In this document: positions 55,840 to 64,000 of the stretch, one piece after another | Layout of the letters: each line of letters starts with the position of its first letter | Position numbering within the stretch: position 1 is the stretch's first letter | Assembly: GCA_002842095.1 (NCBI GenBank) | Contig: PHCB01000007.1 | Coordinates: forward strand, 124,001 to 188,000 | DNA: 64,000 bases | Direction of reading: 5' to 3' | Source: a candidate division BRC1 bacterium HGW-BRC1-1 | GTDB taxonomy: Bacteria; Sumerlaeota; Sumerlaeia; Sumerlaeales; Sumerlaeaceae | Translations under genes and position numbers: made by a program | Notes under the pieces: model-generated | Told to the model about the DNA's origin: nothing | The model's database searches: none | The model's input: the letters and a program-made list of their open reading frames with translations, nothing else

Positions 55840-57179
55840 TTGGTGCCGGAGCGTTTCTGCTGCGCCTGGTATGAGGGGAGGCTGATGGCGTAATGGCGCT
55901 TGCCCGCCTGGGTGGGAGGGAGTTGGTCCACGGGCGTCCAGATCACCCGGCATTCCTCGCCCATGACAAGGCGAATTCGCTCTTCAGCACGGTGGGTTGG
56001 CCCGGCGGGCGTGGATGCCGCCGGCACATAACGCACTTCAATGAGGTCAATCTTGGTTTGCACAATGAGGAAAGATTGAATCCAATTTTCGTCTCGTAAA
56101 ATTCGGAAAAAGTGGAAGCCGTAAACCATATTCCCCTTTGCCGTGGGGAAATAATCTCCCATCCGTCCGCCGAAATCTCCAAAGGTGGGTAACCTGCTTC
56201 CGCAGGGACAGTTGGTTTGGTGCGGTTCGACAGCCATATCGCTGACGCTGTAGCGGATGAGGGGCATGGCGCGATTGTGCAGGGAGGTAACGACCACTTC
56301 ACCGGTTTCGCCCACGGCCACCGAGTTGCCTTGGTCATTAACGATTTCTGAGTGGACGTTGAAGGTGAATCGATGCATGCGTCCGTGGGAACATTGTCCC
56401 GCGATAAACCCGACTTCGCGCGTTCCATAAAGGTCGCGTACCGGTGCCCGAAAAATCTCCTCGATGAGAGCCCGCATTTCCGGCAGCAAATTTTCGGCTG
56501 TAGTGACAATGACGTCGGGGGCGTGGACACGCAAATTGTTGGCCTGAATATAGCGCGCGATTTCGTAGAGGCAGCGGGCGTAACCCTGAATCAGTTTTGG
56601 GCGACGGCGATTGATGACCCGTACCGTTTCCGAGAATTCCGCAGGGGTGAAGAGGGTGGCACCCAGACGGTCGGCCTGGCTGAGATAGAGGTTGATGCGG
56701 TTCGACAGGTCCATCTTGTTACCCCAAAGCAACTCCGACGAACTCCAGATGATAACGCGGGGGTTGTCTGTCAGGTCCATGCCCACCATGTTCTGGTAGT
56801 ACCACATCTCCGTGGCCCGCACCCAGTTGTGTTGGATTGCATCATGTATAAATGCAACCGGCGTGCCCATGGATCCACTGGTGCCATGCCCGCGCCAGCC
56901 GTTGCGACTGATTTGATCGTTTTGCAAATCAGCGAATTGGTTTTGAAGATGTTGGCGAGTCAGCAGGGGGAATTGCTCGATGGAACCGGGAGAACCGTTC
57001 CCCGAAGAAAACTGGCGGTAGTACGGCACTTCCTCCAGAGCCTGCTGCAAGGTTGACAGGAGGTATGGGTTCGGTGTGGTTTGGGGATTAAAATGCGCGA
57101 TTTCCCGCAGCACTTCTTCCGTCGCGCGGTAGCGTGCGCGTTTCCAAAAGTTGCGCGATATCCATCCCCTCATACTCAT
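55836..57179 (-). CDS. CapK/PaaK-like adenylate-forming ligase, copy 2
   Basis: A 447-residue protein of the phenylacetate-CoA ligase-like (CapK) group. The nucleotide-binding motif is GHGTSGSMGTPVAF, followed by YARCLYEIARYI, VTTAENLLPEMR and DLYGTREVGFIAG, where the family often has ECG-like residues. A late CPCGSRLP Cys pair is seen. Members activate an acid with ATP; in polysaccharide clusters CapK proteins act with acyltransferases. It overlaps its upstream paralogue by four bases. No sugar polymer genes are near. Confidence 0.85.
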   Translation of the reverse strand: MSMRGWISRNFWKRARYRATEEVLREIAHFNPQTTPNPYLLSTLQQALEEVPYYRQFSSGNGSPGSIEQFPLLTRQHLQNQFADLQNDQISRNGWRGHGTSGSMGTPVAFIHDAIQHNWVRATEMWYYQNMVGMDLTDNPRVIIWSSSELLWGNKMDLSNRINLYLSQADRLGATLFTPAEFSETVRVINRRRPKLIQGYARCLYEIARYIQANNLRVHAPDVIVTTAENLLPEMRALIEEIFRAPVRDLYGTREVGFIAGQCSHGRMHRFTFNVHSEIVNDQGNSVAVGETGEVVVTSLHNRAMPLIRYSVSDMAVEPHQTNCPCGSRLPTFGDFGGRMGDYFPTAKGNMVYGFHFFRILRDENWIQSFLIVQTKIDLIEVRYVPAASTPAGPTHRAEERIRLVMGEECRVIWTPVDQLPPTQAGKRHYAISLPSYQAQQKRSGTN

Positions 57180-58498
57180 GATTTGTTTTGCTGGGCTTGG
57201 TAGGCGTCAAGGGGGATGGCTAATTGGCGTTTTCCCGCCTTGGTGGGTGGAAGCTGGTCCACGGATTTCCAGATGACGCGGCATTTTTCGCCCATGACCA
57301 GGCGGATGCGTTGTTCAATCTGTTCCAGGGCTTCGGCAGGGGCTGGTGTTACGGGCACATAACGAACTTCCACGGCATCAATTTCTATCTGCACAATCAG
57401 GTATGACTTTACCCAGGTTTGGTCACCCATCATGCGTAAAAAATACCCGTAGTAAACTCTGTCGCCTGAAATGGTCGGGAAATAATCACTTGAGCGACCG
57501 GCGATGCTTCCAAATGATGGGAGCTTGCAGCCGCAGGGGCAGGCGTCGTCGATGGGGGCAACGGCTCTGTCGCAAATAGTATAACGGAGCAGCGGCATGG
57601 CACGGTTGTGGAGGGTGGTTACTACCACATCACCGGTTTCGCCGGGGGCAACCGGCTGAGCATTCTCGTCCACAATTTCTGATTGGTTATGGAATGTGAA
57701 TCGATGCAACCGTCCATGAGAACATTCGCCCGCAATAAAGCCCATTTCGCGCGTGCCGTAGAGGTCACGGACCTTAGTCTGAAAAACCTCCTCAATATAA
57801 GACCTCATCTCCGGCAAGAGGTTTTCGGCCGTGGTTACAATAACCTCGGGGGAGTGGATGCGAAGTCCATTGTCCCGAACATGACGAGCCATCTCATATA
57901 CAGAGCCGGCATATCCCTGGATGAGCTTGGGACGACGGCGGTTGATGATCCGCACACTATCGGAGAACTCTGCGGGAGTAAACCGTGAAGCGCCGAGGCG
58001 GTCGGCTTGCGAAAGGAAGAGGTTTATCCGGTTGGGGAGGTCCATCTTTTTGCCCCACATGGCATCAGTCGATCCCCATATCATAACCCGCGGCGTTTCT
58101 GAAAGATCCATCCCCACGAGGTTATTGTAATACCAAGTCTCGGTGGCGCGTATCCAGTGCCGTTGGGTTTGGTCCTGAATGACAACCAACGGTGTACCCG
58201 TGGAGCCGCTGGTGGCATTGCTCCGCCATCCTGTGCGGCTGATCTGATCGTTTTGCAAATCATCGAAACCACCCCGTACCATCTCGCGAGTCAGCAGGGG
58301 CAGGCTTGTGAGGGAATCTGTGGATGAGAATTGGCGGTAATAAGGGACCTCGCTTACTGAACGTTGTAGCGAGGCGATGAGATAGGGATTGGGTTCAGCA
58401 GTCGGATCGAAATTTCTGATTTCCTGCAGTATTTCTTCAGTTGCGCGATATCGGGCACGCTTCCATACGTTGCGCGATATCCATCCCCTCAAACTCAT
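57176..58498 (-). CDS. CapK/PaaK-like adenylate-forming ligase, copy 1
   Basis: A 440-residue paralogue of the next gene, with the same start (MSLRGWISRNVWKRARYRAT against MSMRGWISRNFWKRARYRAT) and the motifs SNATSGSTGTPLVV, VTTAENLLPEMRS and DLYGTREMGFIAG. The pair share most of their length, including the CPCGCKLP Cys pair, so they come from a tandem duplication. The ATGA overlap with copy 2 implies coupled translation. Substrate unknown. It lies 12 bases after the HMA lipoprotein gene. Confidence 0.85.
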   Translation of the reverse strand: MSLRGWISRNVWKRARYRATEEILQEIRNFDPTAEPNPYLIASLQRSVSEVPYYRQFSSTDSLTSLPLLTREMVRGGFDDLQNDQISRTGWRSNATSGSTGTPLVVIQDQTQRHWIRATETWYYNNLVGMDLSETPRVMIWGSTDAMWGKKMDLPNRINLFLSQADRLGASRFTPAEFSDSVRIINRRRPKLIQGYAGSVYEMARHVRDNGLRIHSPEVIVTTAENLLPEMRSYIEEVFQTKVRDLYGTREMGFIAGECSHGRLHRFTFHNQSEIVDENAQPVAPGETGDVVVTTLHNRAMPLLRYTICDRAVAPIDDACPCGCKLPSFGSIAGRSSDYFPTISGDRVYYGYFLRMMGDQTWVKSYLIVQIEIDAVEVRYVPVTPAPAEALEQIEQRIRLVMGEKCRVIWKSVDQLPPTKAGKRQLAIPLDAYQAQQNKS

Positions 58499-58510
58499 GA
58501 TGTCCCTTTA

Positions 58511-58897
58511 TTATGGTTGTTGCACAACGGTGGCAGAAGATTCGGAGGTCGAAAATCCCAGTTTGTTGATGGCGGCCACCATGTCGGTTGGTGCGACGGT
58601 TTTTGAGTCGAACTGTGCCATGGCCATGGAAGCGGAGGTGTTGGCCGAGGCGGAGGAGACACCGTCAAGTTTGTGCAGCGCTTCGGTTATGGACTTTTCG
58701 CATCCACCACATGACATGCCCGCCACGGAAAAAGTGACCAGGGAGTCAGGCGTTACCGAAGCGTTAGGCGTGGCGACGGCGGCTCCCGTTGTCATGGAGG
58801 TGGCCTCGGTTTGGGCCGGTTGGTCGTTGGAACAGGCGGCAAGCACGATAGCGAAAATGCCGGCGGTTGCTGCTAAGACGAAGGACCGATTTTTCAT
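58511..58897 (-). CDS. HMA-domain lipoprotein
   Basis: A 128-residue protein with a signal sequence and lipobox (IVLAAC, Cys near 22), a Thr/Ala-rich linker and one heavy-metal-associated domain with GMSCGGCEKSI (about 63-73) and the usual LDGVSSASANTSASMAMAQFD pattern. It should bind Cu+ or a similar soft metal on the outer face of a membrane. AAGGATG precedes the ATG. It sits between aspS and the CapK-like pair. Confidence 0.9.
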   Translation of the reverse strand: MKNRSFVLAATAGIFAIVLAACSNDQPAQTEATSMTTGAAVATPNASVTPDSLVTFSVAGMSCGGCEKSITEALHKLDGVSSASANTSASMAMAQFDSKTVAPTDMVAAINKLGFSTSESSATVVQQP

Positions 58898-58949
58898 CTG
58901 GGTTCATCCTTTCGGTTGATACAACAGTTGATCGCGAAACGGCGTTTCA

Positions 58950-60785
58950 TCACGCCGTCTTGGGCGGTTCCACCACGCGAACGTGAAGCTCTTTCAATTG
59001 CTCGTCGTCCACGCTGGATGGAGCGTCAACCATGAGGTCGCTGCCGCTTTGGGTTTTGGGGAAGGCGATAACTTCGCGGATCGATTTTTCGCCCAGGAGG
59101 AGCATCAACATGCGGTCGACGCCGAAGGCCAGCCCGCCGTGGGGGGGAGCGCCAAAGCTGAGGGCGTCGAGGAGGAAGCCGAACTTGTGGCGGGCTTCCT
59201 CTTCCTGAATGTTGAGGGCTTTGAACAGGGTGTTCTGCACTTCGCGGTTGTGAATACGGATCGACCCACCGCCAAGCTCTTCACCGTTCACGGCCATGTC
59301 GTAGGCCAGGGCGCGCACGTTCTTTAACGGATGATCCTCGGGGTGAACGTCTGTATATTTCGCGGGGTCATCGGCGTATTGCTGCAGCTTGGGGATGTCT
59401 TCTTCTGCGGGCATGGTGAAAGGGTGATGGGACGGCGTGAAAACCTTCTCGCGTTCGGAATACTCGAACAGGGGGAAGTCGACGATCCATGCGAAACTAT
59501 AGGTTCCTTCTGTCACCAGTCCACGTTGGGCGGCAAGGCGGATGCGTAACTGACCGAGGGCGTCGCAGACGATTTTTTCGCTGGCGGCCACGATGAAGAA
59601 GATGTCGCCGGGCTGTGAGGAGGTTTGTTCTATCAGGCCCTTCTGTGTTTCGGGGGAGAGGAACTTGGTGAGGGGCGACTGAAGCTCGCCGTTTTCGAGG
59701 ACCTTGAACCAGGCGAGGCCGCGTGAGCCATAGATCGCAACGAAGGCCGTGAGATCATCGAGATCCTTGCGTGAGAGGTCGGCGCCTCCGGGCAGGCGCA
59801 GCGCGCGGATGCGTCCGCGAGACTCAAGGGCGGCGGCAAAAACCTTCACGTAGGTTCCGGCAAAAAACTCCGTCAGATCGGTGATGGAAAGGTCGTAGCG
59901 CAGGTCGGGTTTGTCGCTACCGTACTTCATCATTGCCTCGGCGTAGGGCAGGCGTGGGAAGGGGCGCGGGATGTCGATGTCGAGGCAGGCCTTCCACACA
60001 GCGGCGACCAGGCCTTCCATGGTGTCGTAAATAAACTCGGGCGTGATGAAGCTTGCCTCGATGTCAATTTGTGTGAACTCCGGCTGGCGGTTGGCGCGCA
60101 GGTCTTCGTCGCGGAAGCACGTGGCTATCTGGAAATATTTGTCGTAGCCGGCCACCATGAGCAGTTGCTTGAAAAGCTGCGGGCTTTGCGGCAGGGCGAA
60201 GAAATCGCCTGGGTTCATGCGCGACGGCACGAGGAAATCGCGTGCGCCTTCCGGGGTGCTTTTGGTGAGGATTGGCGTGGTGAATTCGATGAAGCCTTCC
60301 TCGCTGAGGAAGTTGCGCACGACCTGATACATCTTGTGGCGCATGAAAAAATTGCGCTGCATTTCGGGCCGGCGCAGATCGATGAAACGGTAGCGCAGGC
60401 GGATGTCTTCGTTAACGCGGGCGTATTCGTCGAGCTTGAAGGGGAGGGTGACGCAGGAGTTGAGGATTTCGAAATCGTTGAGCATGACTTCCACCTCACC
60501 CGTGGCGAGGTTGGGGTTGATGGTGCCCTCGGGGCGCTGGCGTACCTTGCCTTTAACGGTGAGGACGAACTCGTCCTTCAGGCCGTGGGCCTGGTCAAAG
60601 TGTGCGAGAAGATCGGGGTCGAAGACCACCTGGCACAAACCCACACGGTCGCGCAGATCCACGAAGATGACGCCGCCGTGGTCGCGCCGGCGGTGAACCC
60701 AGCCTTGCAGGGTGATTTCCTGCCCGATGTGTGACGATCGCACTTCGCCACAGTAGCAGGTGCGTTTCTGGCCGGCGAGGCTCAT
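58950..60785 (-). CDS. aspS: aspartate-tRNA ligase
   Basis: A 611-residue class II synthetase. An N-terminal OB anticodon-binding domain (LQGWVHRRRDHGGVIFVDLRD), the motif 2 region FRDEDLRANRQPEFTQID, the bacterial insertion domain (about 290-430) and the C-terminal motif 3 (HGGLAFGVDRMLMLL) are all present, so it is of full bacterial length. It may be discriminating (Asp only) or non-discriminating (Asp/Asn); this cannot be decided. AAGGAAAC lies before the ATG. It follows hisS by 121 bases. Confidence 0.97.
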   Translation of the reverse strand: MSLAGQKRTCYCGEVRSSHIGQEITLQGWVHRRRDHGGVIFVDLRDRVGLCQVVFDPDLLAHFDQAHGLKDEFVLTVKGKVRQRPEGTINPNLATGEVEVMLNDFEILNSCVTLPFKLDEYARVNEDIRLRYRFIDLRRPEMQRNFFMRHKMYQVVRNFLSEEGFIEFTTPILTKSTPEGARDFLVPSRMNPGDFFALPQSPQLFKQLLMVAGYDKYFQIATCFRDEDLRANRQPEFTQIDIEASFITPEFIYDTMEGLVAAVWKACLDIDIPRPFPRLPYAEAMMKYGSDKPDLRYDLSITDLTEFFAGTYVKVFAAALESRGRIRALRLPGGADLSRKDLDDLTAFVAIYGSRGLAWFKVLENGELQSPLTKFLSPETQKGLIEQTSSQPGDIFFIVAASEKIVCDALGQLRIRLAAQRGLVTEGTYSFAWIVDFPLFEYSEREKVFTPSHHPFTMPAEEDIPKLQQYADDPAKYTDVHPEDHPLKNVRALAYDMAVNGEELGGGSIRIHNREVQNTLFKALNIQEEEARHKFGFLLDALSFGAPPHGGLAFGVDRMLMLLLGEKSIREVIAFPKTQSGSDLMVDAPSSVDDEQLKELHVRVVEPPKTA

Positions 60786-60906
60786 GGTTTGTTTCCTTTT
60801 TTCGTTGGGTCTTTTGATTGAATGGGGTTTTAAGAGAGAAGCGGTTTCGCAGCGTGTGGGATCAAGGCATTTTTGCAGAGGCGGCCGGCTCGTGGCGGAT
60901 GAAGGA

Positions 60907-62196
60907 TTACTCGCTGAGGTTCCGTTCGATCTCTTCGAGGGTCAGTTCCATCTGTTCGCCATTTTCCAGATTCTTCCACTGGGCCACATTGCGTTCCAAT
61001 TCGCTGGTGCCGATGATGATGGCGGCGGTGGCTCCGCTGCGGTCGGCGGCTTTCAGGCCCGCCCGGGCAGTGCGCGGCTGGCAATCGAAGGCCACACGGT
61101 TGCCATGTCGACGGGCCAGCACGGCGAGGCGCGAGACGGTGATGATGCTGTCATCATCCAGGGCGAGCAGATAGTATTCCGGTGGGGGTGCCGGGGGAGG
61201 GATGATTTCTGAAGCCTGCATGGCCATGATGAGACGCTCGAGCCCGATGCTCATGCCCACGCCGGGGGTGGGGGGGCCGCCCAGTTCCTCCACGAGGTAG
61301 TCGTAACGCCCGCCGCCCAGCATGGCATTCTGCGCACCGAGGCCGTTGTGGACCACCTCGAAAACAGTCTGGGAGTAGTAGTCGAGGCCGCGCACCAGTT
61401 CGGTGTCCAGCTCGATGGGCACGCCCGCAGCATCGAGAATCTCGCATACCGTGCGGTGGTGGCGCTGGCTGGTGGGGTTCAGGAAATCGATTACAGAAGG
61501 GAGACTCGCGGTCATTTCCTTGCACTCGAGAACCTTGCAGTCGAAGACGCGCATCGGGTTGATGGCGGCACGCTCGCGGCATTGGGGGCACCACTTCGAG
61601 CTGCCCGCAATCGCTTCGCGCAGAGCCTCGTTGTAAGTGCGGCGGCATTCCTGATCGCCGATGTTGTTCAGCTTCACGGAGATGTCGCGGAAGCCCACGG
61701 CCTTGAGAAGTTCGGTTGAAAGAATGATGGTTTCTGCATCGGCGGCGGGGTGGGGAATGCCGAAGCATTCCATGCCGATCTGCGTGAACTGACGCAGACG
61801 CCCTTTCTGCGGGCGTTCGTAGCGGAACATGGGACCCATGTAGAAAACCTTCTGCTGGTTTGTTTCCTTGAACGCGCCGCTTTCAACGAGGGCGCGCACA
61901 ACTCCGGCGGTTCCCTCGGGGCGCATGGTGTTGCTGCGATTGCCGGGGTCGGTGAAGGTGTACATTTGTTTCGAGACTACGATGTCGCTGGCCTGGCCCA
62001 CGCTGCGCGCGAAAAGCTCGGTGGCTTCGAGGATCGGCGTGCGGATTTCTTGGTAGCCGTAGAGGGCGAACAGCTCGCGCGCTTTTTCTTCCACGTACTG
62101 ATAATAGGGGGCGATATCGGGCAGCACGTCCTTGGTGCCTTTGACTGCCTGAAAAGTTTGTTTCGCTGGTGCGCCGTCGCTCATGGTCTCTCGCAT
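60907..62196 (-). CDS. hisS: histidine-tRNA ligase
   Basis: A 429-residue class II synthetase. It has AVKGTKDVLPD, YGYQEIRTPILE, MRPEGTAGVVRALV (motif 2 region), FRYERPQKGRLRQFTQIG, LVRGLDYYSQTVFEV (His site 1 region), GGGRYDYLVEELGG and GVGMSIGLERLI (motif 3). The start is either 62196 (MRETMSDG) or 62184 (MSDG), with only weak ribosome binding sequences before each. It is followed by aspS, a common order. Confidence 0.97.
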   Translation of the reverse strand: MRETMSDGAPAKQTFQAVKGTKDVLPDIAPYYQYVEEKARELFALYGYQEIRTPILEATELFARSVGQASDIVVSKQMYTFTDPGNRSNTMRPEGTAGVVRALVESGAFKETNQQKVFYMGPMFRYERPQKGRLRQFTQIGMECFGIPHPAADAETIILSTELLKAVGFRDISVKLNNIGDQECRRTYNEALREAIAGSSKWCPQCRERAAINPMRVFDCKVLECKEMTASLPSVIDFLNPTSQRHHRTVCEILDAAGVPIELDTELVRGLDYYSQTVFEVVHNGLGAQNAMLGGGRYDYLVEELGGPPTPGVGMSIGLERLIMAMQASEIIPPPAPPPEYYLLALDDDSIITVSRLAVLARRHGNRVAFDCQPRTARAGLKAADRSGATAAIIIGTSELERNVAQWKNLENGEQMELTLEEIERNLSE

Positions 62197-62347
62197 GTCC
62201 GCTGGATTTATGCCTGAGAAAACAGCGGGTTGGGCTTGGCGTCAATGGACAATAATAATGTCAGACAGGTGATTTGGACTCGAATCTTTTCTTGAGGATG
62301 GCGTGAGGGGGCTATATCGGTTTCAACCGGAGGAATTATCGAACACC

Positions 62348-64000
62348 ATGTCCATCCGAAAAGAAACTCTGGCTTATCACGCCGCTAAACCTGCCGGCAA
62401 ACTTGAGATTAACCCCACCAAACCTTGCAGCACGCAGCACGATCTTGCCCTGGCGTATACTCCCGGGGTGGCCGAGCCCTGCCTCGAAATTCAGCGCGAC
62501 CCGGATGCGTCCTATCTTTATACGGCGCGGGGAAATCTTGTGGCGGTGGTCACCAATGGCACGGCGGTGCTTGGGCTGGGGGATATCGGGCCGCTGGCCG
62601 CAAAACCGGTGATGGAAGGCAAGGCGCTGTTGTTCAAACGGTTTGCCGACATTGACGCCATCGACATTGAACTGGCAACGCACGATACCGACGAGATCAT
62701 CCGCACGGTGGAGTTGATGGAGCCTTCTTTCGGGGGCATCAACCTGGAAGACATTAAGGCGCCGGAGTGCTTTATTATCGAGCAGGCTTTGCGCGCCAAA
62801 ATGAACATCCCGGTTTTTCATGATGATCAACATGGCACGGCCATCATTTCGGGCGCGGCCTTGCTGAATGCGCTGGATCTGGCGGGCAAAAAAATAGGTG
62901 ATGTGCGCGTCGTTTTCAGTGGTGCGGGGGCGGCGGCCATTGCGACGGCAAGATTTTACGTGGAACTCGGGGCGGATAAGAAAAAGATTCTCATCGTGGA
63001 CAGCAAGGGCGTCGTTTATGCCGGGCGCTCGGAGGGGATGAATCCCTGGAAAGCGGAATTCGCGTACGAAACAGAGGCTCGGTCGCTGGCCGACGCAATG
63101 GTTGGGGCGGATGTGTTTGTTGGATTGAGTCAGGCGGGGGTGCTCTCGAAAGAGATGGTTCGCACCATGGCGGAACGTCCCATTGTTTTCGCGCTCGCTA
63201 ATCCCGATCCGGAAATTTCGTATCCCGATGCGAAGGAGGCGCGGTCCGATGCTCTGGTGGCGACGGGTCGCAGCGATTTCCCGAATCAGGTTAACAACGT
63301 CCTCGGGTTTCCGTTTCTGTTCCGCGCCGCGTTGGATGTAAGGGCGACGAGCATCAACGAGGAAATGAAGATTGCCGCAGCGCACGCCCTGGCGGAACTG
63401 GCGCGGGAGGATGTTCCCGACAGCGTGGTGCGAGCTTATGGCGAGGAGCGGATTTCCTTTGGTGATGAGTATCTGATCCCCAAACCGTTCGATCCACGGG
63501 TGATGCTTTGGGTGACGCCGGCTGTGGCCAAGGCCGCAATGGATAGTGGTGTGGCGAGGGTCCTGCTGGACCTCGATCAATATCGCGACGAGTTGGAAGC
63601 CAGGCTGGGCAAGAGCCGCGAGATGATGCGCATCGTCTTCAACAAGGCGCGCAAGAACCCCAAACGAGTTGTGCTGGCCGAGGGCACCACGGACAAGGTC
63701 ATTCGCGCCGCGCATCTGTTGGTTGAGGAGGGAATCGCCCAGCCGCTTTTGTTGGGTGATGAAGCGAAGGTGCGGGCGCTGGCTGCGAAGTTGCAGTTGG
63801 ACATGGTTGGAGTGGAGGTTGAGGACCCGGAGAAATCTCCGCGTGTTGAGCGTTATGCGGAGCGCATTTATGAGCTGCGTTGTCGCCGTGGAGTGACCCA
63901 CCACGAGGCTCATGTATTGGCTCGTGACCCCAACTATTACGCCGCCGCCATGGTTGAAATGGGCGATGCCGACGCGATGATCTCAGGGCTTAACTTCCAC
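62348..64000 (+). CDS. maeB: malic enzyme with C-terminal phosphotransacetylase domain, cut by window end
   Basis: 551 codons are visible and the gene continues past the right edge. The malic enzyme part (1-about 410) has [68 protein letters not shown] (Rossmann) and [12 protein letters not shown]. After a linker, the phosphate acetyltransferase-like domain starts near 435 ([18 protein letters not shown], then [10 protein letters not shown]). MaeB decarboxylates malate to pyruvate with NADP. The added domain is thought to be regulatory, sensing acetyl-CoA. GGAGGA lies 13 bases before the ATG. It is divergent from hisS. Confidence 0.96.
   Translation, partial: MSIRKETLAYHAAKPAGKLEINPTKPCSTQHDLALAYTPGVAEPCLEIQRDPDASYLYTARGNLVAVVTNGTAVLGLGDIGPLAAKPVMEGKALLFKRFADIDAIDIELATHDTDEIIRTVELMEPSFGGINLEDIKAPECFIIEQALRAKMNIPVFHDDQHGTAIISGAALLNALDLAGKKIGDVRVVFSGAGAAAIATARFYVELGADKKKILIVDSKGVVYAGRSEGMNPWKAEFAYETEARSLADAMVGADVFVGLSQAGVLSKEMVRTMAERPIVFALANPDPEISYPDAKEARSDALVATGRSDFPNQVNNVLGFPFLFRAALDVRATSINEEMKIAAAHALAELAREDVPDSVVRAYGEERISFGDEYLIPKPFDPRVMLWVTPAVAKAAMDSGVARVLLDLDQYRDELEARLGKSREMMRIVFNKARKNPKRVVLAEGTTDKVIRAAHLLVEEGIAQPLLLGDEAKVRALAAKLQLDMVGVEVEDPEKSPRVERYAERIYELRCRRGVTHHEAHVLARDPNYYAAAMVEMGDADAMISGLNFH

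Overview
The window is a dense stretch of bacterial chromosome, visibly GC-rich (my reading is roughly 60 percent, not counted). It carries about 50 protein genes, one tRNA and no rRNA, CRISPR array or transposase. Signal peptides, a lipobox protein, periplasm-type enzymes and many glycoside hydrolases suggest a free-living, carbohydrate-using heterotroph. The mix of GH94, GH127, GH97, MetX-MetW, SpmA/SpmB and a one-chain trehalose synthase/phosphatase fits PVC-like or candidate-phylum bacteria (Sumerlaeota or Hydrogenedentota type), but no taxonomic marker here settles this.

Layout. 1-14.4 kb holds a cut-off GH94 phosphorylase, nitroreductase, phosphohexomutase, aldehyde dehydrogenase, aminotransferase, signal peptidase I, an ABC-3 metal permease, an FKBP isomerase, a secreted trypsin-like protease, two tandem paralogous unknown proteins, a B12-binding radical SAM protein, a VIT-type transporter and a UPF0114 membrane protein. 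14.5-19.7 kb has a large secreted unknown, a methyltransferase and a GH127 enzyme. 19.96-29.71 kb is a restriction operon: small leader ORF, hsdM, hsdS, an unknown protein with a PD-(D/E)xK-like motif, a GmrSD-type DUF262/DUF1524 protein and hsdR. 29.8-34 kb returns to glycoside hydrolases (GH2, GH97), so the operon sits inside a sugar-degrading neighbourhood. 34-42 kb is a patchwork of accessory genes: a membrane Mrr-like nuclease, a thioredoxin-like peroxiredoxin, tRNA-Gly(CCC), a small SBD-like protein, a nitric oxide detoxification pair (RIC and quinol NO reductase), small AT-rich membrane proteins, dispersed palindromes and a lone AbiEi-like antitoxin. 42-64 kb is mostly housekeeping: peroxiredoxin, SpmA/SpmB, a lone MalG-type permease, YqhQ/DUF1385, the MetY-MetX-MetW methionine block, bifunctional OtsA-OtsB, a YihY-family protein, RsgA, a broken two-domain PPK2, two tandem CapK-like ligases, an HMA lipoprotein, AspS, HisS and MaeB (cut by the window end).

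How the genes work together. The GH94, GH127, GH2, GH97 and phosphohexomutase genes fit uptake and breakdown of plant or microbial glycans. The MetY/MetX/MetW block makes homocysteine by direct sulfhydrylation. RIC and NO reductase detoxify nitric oxide and share an upstream FNR/HcpR-like palindrome. The most notable feature is the restriction operon, where a complete Type I system encloses two extra nuclease-like genes, one of them unfamiliar to me. Other striking points are the PPK2 gene broken at a run of ten G, the paralogous tandem unknowns, and several families of palindromic intergenic repeats.
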